From: Ophiura sarsii
Taxonomy: Eukaryota > Echinodermata > Ophiuroidea > Amphilepidida > Ophiuridae
Assembly (NCBI GenBank): GCA_035610835.1
Contig: CM069447.1
Coordinates: 25,016,161 to 25,080,160 of the forward strand
Direction of reading: 5' to 3'
Length of the DNA stretch: 64,000 bases
Positions within the stretch are counted from its first letter, which is position 1. Each line of letters opens with the position of its first letter. Of the stretch, positions 11,880 to 22,212 are shown piece by piece. The position numbers were made by a program, and so were the translations under genes. The notes below the pieces were generated by a model. It was not told the DNA's origin. It did no database searches and worked only from the letters and a program-made list of their open reading frames with translations.

Positions 11880-12188
11880 CCGGGAGCCTGATAAACTGTA
11901 TTCGTTGGAAAGCCTGAAAAGACTGACCAAAAGGAAACATATGGATTTTCAAAGCAGTAGACCAACTACCTCAATTCCGGAATTAAAACCATTTGAAGAC
12001 GGATTATATGACATGATCTCAAACATCAAGAAAAAAACTCCAAGTGCGCTTTTCAACATTCCAGAGGAAACTCGACGAGGATATTAGGATTGTTAAAAAC
12101 TCTAATGATGTGTTTGAACCCGCGGATAAAATGAAGAACTTGTATAAGATTAACAAAGACAAGCACGGCGAATGAATCATTTCATCCG
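11880..12188 (+). pseudogene. N-terminal fragment of an RT/GIY-YIG-like retroelement
   Basis: Reading across a frame change, the sequence encodes LKPFEDGLYDMI, FQRKLDEDI and a PADKMKNLYKI segment. I recognise these as the N-terminal region of the same kind of retroelement whose C-terminal part is at 7131-7865. It is interrupted by the 353-bp hAT-type MITE at 12189. A short continuation may follow from 12550. It is broken and non-functional. Confidence 0.45.
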
Positions 12189-12280
12189 CAGGCGCGTACC
12201 GCGGCATGTGAGCCAGGGGGGCAGTGGCGTAAATGTTCGGAAAAGGTTGCCCCACATTTTTCCCCAGTCAGTCACCTCGT

Positions 12281-12312
<32 letters not shown>

Positions 12313-12541
12313 AGGGTCAAAACAATTCGCACGGTCAAACAAATTAAATTCGCACGGTCACAAAATTTCGCAGTACAAAAAGATCAACAGTCAACAATAA
12401 TGCCCAAACATTAGTGTTTTAGGTCATATTTTTTTACCTTATGTAAATTTTGCGTCCCCGTATTGGGAATTTTGCGTCCCGGTATTTGGAGCCAGGGGGG
12501 GGGGGGGGGGGGGGGGCTGCCCCCTGGTCGGTACGCCACTG
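12189..12541. mobile_element. hAT-type MITE with 8-bp target duplication TTCATCCG
   Basis: The left end starts CAGGCGCGTACC and the right end is the inverse of CAGTGGCGTACC. TTCATCCG flanks both sides (12181-12188 and 12542-12549). An 8-bp duplication with CAG termini is typical of hAT elements. The interior has two long poly-G tracts (about 12281-12311 and 12495-12516) and no coding capacity. It sits inside the retroelement fragment. Confidence 0.75.
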
Positions 12542-12549
12542 TTCATCCG

Positions 12550-13435
12550 TTACAAAGACCTAAATAAAAAATCACCGTACCTAGAAACTCAAAATAGCAA
12601 AACTGGCACCAGTATAGGGACGTTTATACGGAAGCAAATCATCGAGGATACAACTCTAAATCTTTCCACTCACAACTTCAGTCGAAATTGGATTTGTGCT
12701 TTTTCTTCTTTCTAAAATTCTCTGCAGATACGCCCCTATTCAATTTGTTTAAAGCATGAAATTACCATATCTAGCATAATCAAGCGGGCAGTTAAAAGTA
12801 TTATGCAATTTCAGTCAAGTGTGACAAACATTTGTGCACCTCACAAAATCATCAATCAAACTGCATATTTCTGATGAGGCCTATAGATGGCGCCAAACAT
12901 AAATCACTTTGCATACAGAAAAGTGAAATTTAAAATGCTAATATTTAAAATTCAGTTACAACCCATGAATTAGTTTTAAAACTAAATTATTCCATCCTAA
13001 AATTGCTGGAGTTGGATAACCAATGTCCGTATCATGTTTCGAATTTAATCCGTCGTTAACCGTTCCCCGTTCGCCTGATCACGTAACCTCGTACGCATAG
13101 TTTTACCTTGAGTATTCGTGAACGAGCTTATCATTCTCTCAGTGCCCCTTAAATAATCACTCATCAAATATTAACTTTGTCACATTAGGCCAGTGCACAC
13201 AAACGCTGAAAAAGTGACTTAATGTCTCCAATTATAACCTCCAACTCCAAATACCGTATATACAATTCGAATCCCATTTCCTACGAGAAAATGACAGCCC
13301 ACTAAACAAATTGATGTTCTGAATTACCCAACCTTCCTTGCTTTACTCCAACAAAGTGTACATCACTTACACATTTCCCATAACTTTTTTCATAAGTAAT
13401 ATTAAAGCTCATTATTCACAAGTGATCTAACTTAC
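12550..13435. other. Intronic/gene-free sequence
   Basis: No exon, RNA or repeat boundary was recognised between the retroelement remnant and the first Ig exon of the receptor gene. Confidence 0.4.
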
Positions 13436-13741
13436 TATTAGAAGCCATAACTATTGCCGGAATCCTCTCTTTTATGCTGCCTTTCTGAGCTTCGCAGTAA
13501 AATGCACCGATTCGTTGTACACCGCCTGTTTGTGGCATATCAAGATAATGTGCTCTCCCATATGGGCCATCTCTTTCACTTGAACCACTTGGTAGCCCAT
13601 TACCAGTTCCTGTATCAGACTCACGTCCAAATGTTACATTGGTCCCAGCATCGTCTCTATAACTCTTGTATCCACCGAAACGATTGTGCCCGTTAATGTC
13701 TATCCGTGTATACCAACTTATACAGGTGACCTCCACCACAC
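13436..13741 (-). CDS. First Ig-like domain exon, Tie-like receptor gene
   Basis: A 306-bp exon with acceptor ATTCAAG before 13741 and donor AATA|GTAAGT at 13435, phase 1 on both sides. The frame gives VVEVTCISWYTR (strand-B Cys and strand-C Trp) and ends with RIGAFYCEAQ (strand-F Tyr-x-Cys), an Ig V/I-set-like module of about 100 residues. It joins in frame to the signal-peptide exon at 21583-21535 and, downstream, to the Ig exon at 10569-10324. It therefore forms the mature N terminus of the receptor. A decayed duplicate lies immediately upstream at 13981-13801. Confidence 0.7.
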
Positions 13742-13800
13742 CTTGAATACCTGATTGTTAAGAAATATATGTTTAAGCTTATACAGGGAAAGAACAGCTT

Positions 13801-13981
13801 ACTAGTCAGTTGAACCACTTGGTAGCCCAACACCAGTTACTGTATCAGTCCCACGTCCAAATGTAACAGTAGCCTCGTTATCGTCGCCAGTCTTAAATCC
13901 ACCGATATACAAACCATTGTCCCCGTTAATGTCTATCATTGCTTCTGAAATGCTGCAGGACACATTCAACACAGTCCACCT
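13801..13981 (-). pseudogene. Truncated duplicate of the first Ig exon
   Basis: The preserved acceptor context (ATTCAAG) is followed by sequence aligning with the exon at 13741-13436. It shares the IDING, VTFGR and GLPSGS motifs. The frame is offset by one base near the start, and a stop (TAG) follows the GLPSGS block, about 60% of the way into the domain. No donor was recognised at its end. It is a failed exon duplication about 240 bp upstream of its parent. Confidence 0.6.
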
Positions 13982-14905
13982 TGAATACCTGATTGTTAAG
14001 AAATATATTGTAGCTAATACAGTTTTAAAAGTGTATTAATACATTCATGTTTATGTTTAGTGATCAAGTTTCAAATATGAGATATCAGATAGAAAAATGT
14101 CCTGCGCCCTCCCTCGTTCTCCCCTGATACCTATGTCTTCAAATTGTGTCTTAATGACTCAGCTCTTGAATGAGTTGACATTCGTTAAAATCCAATGATT
14201 AGAGCGGTTTTCTGTGTCATCAAAGTAGGACAAGGTACGGAACTATGGGTTTCACTATAATCGGTTTCAGCAATTGTGTCACCTCTTGCATATTGGCAGA
14301 GGTGCAAGGTTGATTTGATGGGGATGTACTGGTTGTAAATTTGTTATTTGCCTTGTTAATACCCAGTTTAATCTTCTTAAATATTGCGCTAGAGTAACCT
14401 ATGATCAATACTCAGAATTTTACTTCATGGTTACTTTAACAGGTGAGTATTAGGCCAAATATATATTGTAGTGTGTTACTTACGGAAAGAGGCACTCAAG
14501 TTGATGCTATTCCCTTGGCCTACGTAGTAATCATGTAGGTTTACTAAAATCATGTTTTAGGTGATTTAAATTAAACATCATGTTGCAAAGCACAACAAAA
14601 CTTTCAACATCAATGACATTCAAAATATTATTCAATAAGGCATTGGGAAAAGTGTCCCATCAGAGTGGAGACATATGTGTCGGCACGTTAGGAAAATTGA
14701 AAATTCGTTCTGGGAAAAATATCACATCTGTGATATTGTCATTCCCTAAATTGACATCAAATTATTTGAGGATTCAGACCACGACGCAGATTCAAAATTG
14801 ATAAGTTAAAATTGCTGGTAAGCGTATAACAACATGTTTAATATATTGTTGGCCAATTTAAAATTACGTGTGTAACGTGTGTATGCATGATACGTTCATG
14901 ATGTA

Positions 14906-15454
14906 CAGTCATAAAAAAGTAACTATACAGGTAATGAATGGGCTTTTAACTTTAAAAATATGTATCCTACCTAAAAATTATTTACAAATATTAATTTATA
15001 TATTTGTTGAAAAATTTATCTTCTTTGTGAGATATTGCACGCTATAGGCCTGGGTGATTATTGAGGAAGTGACACTCCAAAATGTAAGGTAAAGTGCGAT
15101 TTTTATTTTCACATTTTTCTTTTCTACACGCGGACCCATCTAAAGGTACATTATCGATTACCGGTAGTGCAATTTGGAATGAATGCGTATGTTGGAGAGT
15201 CGGCCATATTGTTCCGATGGATCAATACGCCACACACGCAACCTGTCATTATAGTGTCAAACTCTCCCATGTTGAAAAGTAAAATGTGGAAAATGAAATT
15301 GTGATTTTACCATACTTTTTGGATTGTAGCTTTTTCAATATTCAACCGATCCTAGCGTCAAATATCTCATATTAAAGAAGGTGTTTTAACAAATTTTATT
15401 TAATATTTGTAGGTCGGAAAGCCCATTTTTGTATAGTTACTTTTTTGCTGACTG
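14906..15454. mobile_element. Tc1/mariner-type MITE (549 bp)
   Basis: Flanked by TA (14904-14905 and 15455-15456). Termini are inverted: CAGTCATAAAAAAGTAACTA at the left and the inverse of CAGTCAGCAAAAAAGTAACT at the right. It is non-coding. TA target and CAGT ends indicate IS630-Tc1-mariner mobilisation in trans. Confidence 0.65.
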
Positions 15455-15459
15455 TATAT

Positions 15460-16280
15460 AGTTTTCCTTTCTGGCCTGTTTCAGGATCAAAGTTATGTTG
15501 ATTTATTCGACAAACAGTTTACTACCTCTCCCGAAGTGTAAACAGGCCCAAAACTTTAAACGAGGTGACACATTTGCTGAAACCGATTATAGTAGCATTG
15601 ACATTCACACGAGACTAGCGCCATCTATTGTACAAAATACACGGACGAAATTGGTGCGGAGGATTTTTTTTACTGACATGGCAACATTCATGATACATCC
15701 AACAACTCACCCCTGCAAGGATAGGACAGATTGATTTGTCCGCGTAACACTTTTTTTCGGTCAATAACAACATAAAATAAAACATTATTTTCAAAACTGG
15801 AAGTAGCAAATCTGAGCATGCACTATTTTTTTCTTTTGGTATGGTGATTACTTGACATATGTGACAATTGTTAGGTGACCAGTGTCCAAGGGCCTATCAA
15901 TACACAAGATATAAGAAGAAAAAAAGTATTGTTTAATACTTTGGAATCAATTCTAAAAGAATAGGCGATAGTTTCATTTCACGTCCAGTAAGTTCGAATC
16001 TTTACATTATTTCTTGAAATATTAATTGCCTATGTGGGTACGCTAAAAAGTGTAAACATGTATTAAGCACGCGTATCATACATAGTCTTGCCTTGGATCA
16101 TTATTTACGGCCGTCGTTTGCAGAATTAAAATCGTAAACTGGCTGATATGACCATGATGACTGTCCGATCAACGGGACCGAAATAATTATAATCCAACTT
16201 GCTATTTTTTACATAGGCCTCTACCTACTCAAGTAATTATGGAACCAAAATCAAGGTATTCTCAATCAATATAACATTAC
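15460..16280. other. Intronic/gene-free sequence
   Basis: No exon recognised within the large first intron of the receptor gene. Confidence 0.4.
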
Positions 16281-16282
16281 TA

Positions 16283-16565
16283 CCCGGGGGTACTCACGTA
16301 TGTAAGGCATACGGGGACGTGCCGCTCCAGTGGTTCGGGTTTTTTTTTCATGAGACATCCTTAGCCATGGTTAGGCTTTTCAACTGAAAAATCCTTAGAC
16401 ATGGGTCTATTTTCGTAAATTTGGTCTAAAATGAAGCAAAACCCCTAAAAATGGGTACCGATTTTCCAAGATCACCCTTAGAAATGGGTAGGGGTTTTAA
16501 ATCTCCAGCGGCACACCCCGACCAAATCAAATCTGAGTACCCCCCCCCCCCCCCCCCCGCCCGGG
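16283..16565. repeat. Dispersed repeat family, copy 1 (CATCCTTAGCCATGG family)
   Basis: Starts CCCGGGGGTACTC and ends GAGTAC(C)n...CCCGGG, an inverted end pair. The interior repeats the phrase CCTTAGACATGGGT several times. A second copy in the same orientation is at 21808-22212. Non-coding. Confidence 0.6.
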
Positions 16566-17124
16566 CATTACTACGTCCTAGTGCACAAAATTGGCGTAAC
16601 TCACTAAAGAGGATACCTCGCTAGTACTTATGCCCTAACTGCAGCGTAAATTACTAGCGATATAATTTTGAGAGCGAAACTGGAGAGTCAAATCAGAATA
16701 GTAACTAGCGAGGTTAATAATATCCAAAATAACATCGTCCTACTTAAACAATATTGGTCGCATGCGCCAAATGTTTACCAAATCAGACTATAGTGAGACA
16801 AACAATGACTTTACTGGTTTTCTGTAAAAATAAAGAATGTGTCGTCAGTTGATTACATCACTCCCTGAGTCAAATGTTAACACAGTTAATTTAAATAATG
16901 AGACCCGATCGAGCTAGTCTGAGAGACAGACAACATTATGAAATTTCGAGTCCGAAAATGTCAATTTGTTTTAAATTCTCTGGAAAATAAGGACGATTCT
17001 TACATTATAATCATTTTTCTATTCAAGAGGCACATACACATTTTATACTTTAAAGGTACAATTTTCCTGATAAAAAAAACTTTTTTATAGTAAATAGTTC
17101 AATGGTTTAATAATAACTTCTATC

Positions 17125-17200
17125 GTCGAATCTTTGTGGCGTGCTACTGTGATTCTGGCGTTTATAAACGGAAAACACGGGTTCGATTCCCGAGGTTCCC
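17125..17200 (+). repeat. tRNA-like SINE head
   Basis: A TGTGGCGTGC A-box-like segment and a GGGTTCGATTCCCG B-box are spaced like a tRNA, followed by a T-rich tail. The ends do not pair into an acceptor stem, so it is not called a tRNA gene. A related copy on the minus strand is at 31905-31978. Confidence 0.45.
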
Positions 17201-17519
17201 TTATTATTATTTTTTTCACATTTTCAAACACGATGTGACTTTAATGATTTTTTTTTAATATGGCCCAGGTAATGATATACTTTAGTATTTATTTATTATT
17301 AAACAATCGATTTATTAAATGTGTATGTGTTATTATTTTGTATTCATCTTTTTGATTTTAGTGTTAATTTATTTATAATATTTGATTATTCATTCATCCA
17401 TTTATATAAATAGCATATATGTATTTATTTATTCATGTATTCGTTTATTTATTTGATTTAATCAACCAATTAATTAATTACTTACTTATCTTGGTGTAAG
17501 TTCATCAGGATTGTTCATT

Positions 17520-17679
17520 AATTATTATAAGAAATTGTTTTCATCTGACAAATCCAAGGTTAGATGAAGTATAATAATAAAACAAATTATTATACTCACT
17601 TGTGACAGTTTCATGCTACACTGAGCACTTCTTCAGACTATTTGACGTCAGCTCTCATCACAGGCTTTTTATCCTGTCG
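17520..17679 (-). repeat. Left inverted pLTR copy of Penelope-like element
   Basis: Reverse complement of 19063-19222. It abuts the truncated ORF directly. Confidence 0.85.
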
Positions 17680-19050
17680 TCCAATCGTCGATTACCTAGG
17701 ATCTATTGCGGACGATGTATCCAGATCTTTGGCGGACGTCCTTGGACCGTTGGTCGGTACCACTATACATCACGTGCTCAACTCCAACAGCTAGCTACCG
17801 ATTTAGCAGACATTTCTGTGGAGGATGATGAGATATTGAATTCGCACGACGTGGTAGCTTTATTTACAAACACCACCATTGAGCTCACCTTAAACATCAT
17901 TAGACGCAGACTAGAAGAGGACAAAGACTTAAAGCAACGCACCCGACTCTCAGTAGACGATCTCATGGAGCTCTGTCACTTTGTGCTCACCACTACCTAT
18001 TTCTCGTTCAAAGGAGAAATATACGTCCAGAACTCAGGCGCAGCCATGGGCAGTCCTTTCAGTCCGATAGCCTGCAACATCTTCATGAAATGGTTAGAGC
18101 AGCATGCCATCGCTACAGCTCCCATCAACTGCAAACCTAGGCTATGGAAACGGTACGTGGACGATGTGTTGGAGATCATAAAGAAAGGGGAAGTTGACAA
18201 CCTGACTGAACACCTTAACGGCATCGACCCGACCAATAACATCAAGTTCACTTACGAACAAGAGGACAGCGGCACAATACCTTTCCTGGACACCCTCATT
18301 ATAAGGAAACCGGACGGTAGCACCAAACTCTGCATATACCGGAAAAAGACACACACCAACCAGTATCTGCAGTTTAACTCACACCACCCTCTCCACCAGA
18401 AGTTGGGAGTAATACGGTCGTTACTGGACAGGAATGAAGCTATTGTCACTGGGGAGGAAGACAGGAAGGCAGAGGAGAAAGTCGTAAGCGACGCCCTCAA
18501 GCAATGTGGTTATCCTGATTGGGCCATCACTAAAGCCACCGGACAACAAATCAAAAGGTCTTGTCGTCGTGCCCTATGTGGAGGGGTTATCGGAAAAAGC
18601 ATCTCGCGTGTTCAGGAAACATGACTTCGCCACAGCAATGAAACCACACTGTACGCTGCGCAACATGCTGGTCCACCAAGGACAAAAGAGATCCACATCA
18701 GACGGCAGAAATTGTGTATGAAATCCCATGTTAGATTGTTCGGTAAGCGCCTTCAGGAACACAAAGCGGAGGTTGACAAGATTAGTGCGAAAAGTTACAC
18801 GCGTGCACAAAGGGAGGTCTCCATCGACGAACAATATAAATCCGCGATAACAGAGCACGTCGCAGCAACGAACCATGTCACCGGGTGGGAGAAGGCTAAG
18901 GTCATCGACAAGGAAGCACACAAGACCACAAGATGGTTAAAGGAGTCCATTTGGATTCGAAGAAAGGGGAAGGCCACGCTCAACAAGGATGAGGGGGCTT
19001 ATCAACTCAACAACATTTACGATCAGTTAATCTCATCAAGACCGCCCTCT
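17680..19050 (+). pseudogene. Penelope-like reverse transcriptase / GIY-YIG ORF (broken)
   Basis: The frame starts in the RPIVDY region, shifts near 17785, then runs through the RT core: NSHDVVALFTNTTIE (motif A), AAMGSPFSPI (motif B), RYVDDVLEI (catalytic YVDD, motif C) and IPFLDTLI...YRKKTHTNQYLQFNSHHP. This order and wording are characteristic of Penelope RTs. A further shift lies near 18545. The endonuclease linker (VVVPYVEGLSEK, IVYEIPC) is present, but the GIY-YIG core is deleted at about 18733: the frame jumps straight to FGKRLQEHKAEV. The element is dead, with the RT catalytic aspartates still intact. Confidence 0.8.
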
Positions 19051-19062
19051 ACTTCCGGTGGT

Positions 19063-19222
19063 CGACAGGATAAAAAGCCTGTGATGAGAGCTGACGTCAA
19101 ATAGTCTGAAGAAGTGCTCAGTGTAGCATGAAACTGTCACAAGTGAGTATAATAATTTGTTTTATTATTATACTTCATCTAACCTTGGATTTGTCATATG
19201 AAAACAATTTCTTATAATAATT
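19063..19222 (+). repeat. Right pLTR copy of Penelope-like element
   Basis: Inverse of 17520-17679. It contains the hammerhead-like core at 19106-19133. Confidence 0.85.
19106..19150 (+). ncRNA. Candidate hammerhead ribozyme core in the pLTR
   Basis: CTGAAGA (19106-19112) fits the conserved CUGANGA box and GAAA (19130-19133) the second core box. Between them GTGCT/AGCAT can form stem II. After GAAA, a small CAC/GTG hairpin leads to a GTA that could be the cleavage triplet. Penelope-like elements are known to carry hammerheads in their pLTRs. Stem I pairing is weak by eye, so activity is uncertain. The inverted copy has the same core on the minus strand (17636-17609). Confidence 0.35.
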
Positions 19223-19479
19223 ACTTACTTATTGTTTAACTGACTGATTGGTTGATTGATTGTTTGAAATTATTTCTACAATTGACATGGTTGTATGCAT
19301 GGTTGTGGATAGCTTTAAAATATGTTATAATGAACTGGTCTTTAATGTATCATTAAGTGAATTACACATAAATTGATAATGAACTGCATGATCGAAATCT
19401 CCCATTGATCATCATATCTATGTAATCGTCGATCGGGCATATCAGGAATTATCATTTAGGTACAGCATAAACTGTCTAA

Positions 19480-19718
19480 CACTTTCCACGCGGCTATTGG
19501 TTTTACCATATACAAAACAGATTTTTCAGAAACCTTTCCCAATTTTCAAAGTCTATCTCATGGATTACTGAACCAATATTAGGCATGTTTGTACTCATTG
19601 CATTGCATTTCTCGTGGCGATTCCAAATATGGTAATGAAATTCAATAATGTTGACATTTTGGAAACATTTTGTGACATTTTGGAATGTCGTCTGCAGCCG
19701 CCTGCCGCGTGGAAAGTG
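19480..19718. mobile_element. TTAA-flanked MITE (piggyBac-like), copy 2
   Basis: Same family as 2612-2848 in opposite orientation: it shares the CACTTTCCACGC ends, GTCGTCTGCAG and the 'CATGGATTACTGAACCAATA' block. The right target is TTAA (19719-19722). The left is CTAA, one substitution from TTAA. Confidence 0.7.
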
Positions 19719-19722
19719 TTAA

Positions 19723-20430
19723 CTTACTCTTGGGACCGGTCAGGTGTAAGATTTAACGTAAATATTTCGCAAGTTCCTAGCCTAGTAGTTTACCCCGGTT
19801 TGGTGCTCTCACAATATTGAGTTACGCCTCAATTACTAGCGAGGTAGCGCTATTATTCAGTTGCTCGCCATTGGTGCACTCGGCCGGTGTTTTATAATTA
19901 TACAAGACTTAATAGTGGTCTTGAGTCAATTGTTAACATTTACAACTTACGTGTATAAGGGGGTTGAATCCGTTTGGACCCAATATTTGGGTTGTTGCGC
20001 CTAACTTTAGTCATGCTTTATAAGTGATTTTTTTCTCCACTATTTTTCTTTTTTTCATTTTTTTTCTAATTGTGATCTCATTAACCCTAACACTCTTGAG
20101 TACTACAACTTACTACGTGTGCTTGTGTCACCCGGCGCGGCAGTTTTTGGATGAAATAATGGCCCCAGGGTATAAGCGCCATTCCACAAAAATGGGACCA
20201 TTTAAGTTTTGGAAAATTAAGAAAAGAAATTGTTTCAAATCTGCTTACTTTTATTATTTTTGATGACCCAATGCTAAAGTTACTAGAACAATAATGTTTG
20301 CGAACACTTCTGCTCACATGTTTACGCACGAAACAATGTATTTCAGGTTTAAGCCCAACATTGAAATTGTATGTCATTATAATATAATAATTATACATAA
20401 TAGCTCGTTCGTCTGGTATCCATGTAAGCA
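19723..20430. other. Intronic/gene-free sequence
   Basis: No exon recognised. Confidence 0.4.
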
Positions 20431-20498
20431 CAGTCCCTGTAGCCTAGTGGAGTAACCGATCGCCGCGATAGCGAGAGGGACCGGGTTCGAGGCTGTGT
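20431..20498 (+). repeat. tRNA-like SINE head
   Basis: TAGCCTAGTGGAGTAA (A-box-like) and GGGTTCGAGGC (B-box) at tRNA spacing. The acceptor stem does not pair, so it is a SINE or pseudo-tRNA. Confidence 0.4.
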
Positions 20499-20499
20499 A

Positions 20500-21534
20500 T
20501 TTTTAAGGTCTTTGTTAATTTAATTCTCGCCAGTTTGTCCGAGTCTATATATTATTTATTCATTTCAATTACTCGGCTGGTATCATTTGCTTGATCCTCG
20601 CGTTTATTTAATTAAGTTTCGCTCGTCATAGATTCTGCTAGAATCATGCTTATAGGCCATCATCAATTGTTATTATTATAATATAAAGATAACTTTATAT
20701 GCTATTTTAAATGGTATTATTCTTGGATAACGCCGTTCACGTGTATGATAGTTATAGGATTGAAACGAAGATAAAACAATTGAAACTGACATACATCATG
20801 TAGCTGCTGCAGAAACTTTATTTGTTTTATCAATTTTAATACAAAAAAAATGATTTAAACCATACATTTGGGCTGAATTTCCCAATATTGACCGTCAAAC
20901 AGTGGTCAATTATTTAATTTTCACTTTAAATGCTTTATATAGCTAGCATTTTCGTTTAAACGGGGGAATGTATCATAACATTAACTATTTTATTAAATTC
21001 AGAAGTTGTTCTCTTTTTTATTGATAATGGACATTTTACGGTGAATTCCGTTATCCCTGTGAACTGCGTCATCCATTGTAATCCTGACATACACACGCGC
21101 AATAAGCCTGCACGTGCTCAATACTTGCTCAATATAGCGATTTGGATATGTGTAGCGCGGTAGTAAACACTCATATGTGGATTATGAGCCATATATTTAC
21201 ACCTACAGCATATTCTAGAAGAAACCGTTTGAATCACAGAGTGATATGCGTTAAATAGTGTCAAACTTGTTTTCGAGATGTGGACACCCCTTTTAAACTA
21301 ACAGGAATACTAGGAACAAGGCTTAAACGATTAAATAAAAGTACTTAGAAACCTCATTGAAGGTATAACATGTACTATCGGTAATGACTTACACTATCAA
21401 CATGAAATATATACACTATACCACTTCCTCGTGACAAGTAAAATATACGATACATTCCAACGATAGTGACGAATAGAATATAAATTATAATAAACCTTTT
21501 TATTAGTATGTTAACAGGATTTCCTAAAACCTAC
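20500..21534. other. Intronic/gene-free sequence
   Basis: Nothing recognised between the SINE head and the signal-peptide exon. Confidence 0.4.
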
Positions 21535-21583
21535 CTGAAATGACGTTTAATATCAACGATCCAATCAAAAAATATCCCGCCAT
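21535..21583 (-). CDS. Signal-peptide exon (exon 1), Tie-like receptor gene
   Basis: ATG at 21583 opens 16 codons, MAGYFLIGSLILNVIS, a typical short hydrophobic signal sequence. They are followed by one base and a consensus donor (TCAG|GTAGGT at 21534). The single leftover base gives phase 1, matching the phase-1 acceptor of the first Ig exon at 13741, so the spliced frame continues SG-VVEVTC. The start is chosen because it is the only ATG giving a hydrophobic leader in phase with the Ig exons. It is too short for standard ORF calling. The 5' UTR and promoter lie upstream (about 21584-21700), with no clear TATA box. Confidence 0.65.
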
Positions 21584-21807
21584 TTTGAAAACAGATTTGT
21601 ATTCCTTAGCAGCTTAGTAGTATCCAATTCTAGTCGGAACTACGCTGTTCAGCAAGTAAGTTTAAACTACTGAAAGCGTAGACGGTAATGCTGAAAGTTA
21701 ACGCAATAGGATAAATTGGGTTTATTATTTAAAGGAACTTCCTATCTGTTTCCCGTGTCTGTTTTTAGCCATGCAGTGAAAACCCGAACAAATTGCACAA
21801 CATGTAG

Positions 21808-22212
21808 GCCCGGATGTAAGACATACGGGGACGTGCCGCTCCAGTGTGTCGTTTTTTTTTCTTCATGAGACATCCTTAGCCATGGGTAGGCTTTTCAACT
21901 GAAAAATCCTTAGACATGGGTCCTGTTATTGACACTAGCCCTTAGCAATGGGTCAGATTTGAGCACATCGTTTTTCCGGGCGTTTTTCAATATCAACCTG
22001 AATTCAATTAAATAAATTCAACCCCGGAATTGTGGAATTCAACCCATTTAACCATGAAACCCTTAGACATGGGTCTACATATGAAGAAAAATCCTTAGAC
22101 ATGGGTACTCTTTCCGGCAAAATTACCCTTGGAAGTTGATATGGGTTTTGAGGCTTGAAGCTGCACACCCCCGTCCAAAATAAATCCAATTACCCCCCCC
22201 CCCCCCCCCAGG
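21808..22212. repeat. Dispersed repeat family, copy 2 (CATCCTTAGCCATGG family)
   Basis: Shares with 16283-16565 the blocks GGGGACGTGCCGCTCCAGTG, CATGAGACATCCTTAGCCAT and a terminal poly-C. It is longer by extra CCTTAGACATGGGT units. Confidence 0.6.

Larger units (their letters stand above)
17520..19222 (+). mobile_element. Penelope-like retroelement with 160-bp inverted terminal repeats
   Basis: A 5'-truncated Penelope-type ORF (RT then GIY-YIG remnant) is enclosed by near-perfect 160-bp inverted copies (17520-17679 and 19063-19222; one mismatch seen in the 40 outer bases compared). Inverted or partial pLTR copies beside a truncated ORF are a known outcome of Penelope retrotransposition. A possible target duplication AATTACTTACTTAT is at 17476-17489 and 19219-19232, with 30 extra bases on the left side. 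It lies in the first intron of the receptor gene, opposite to its transcription. Confidence 0.8.

Noticed and set aside
13454..13696. Plus-strand 80-codon frame
   Set aside because: Antisense to the first Ig exon, which has splice sites and Ig residues.
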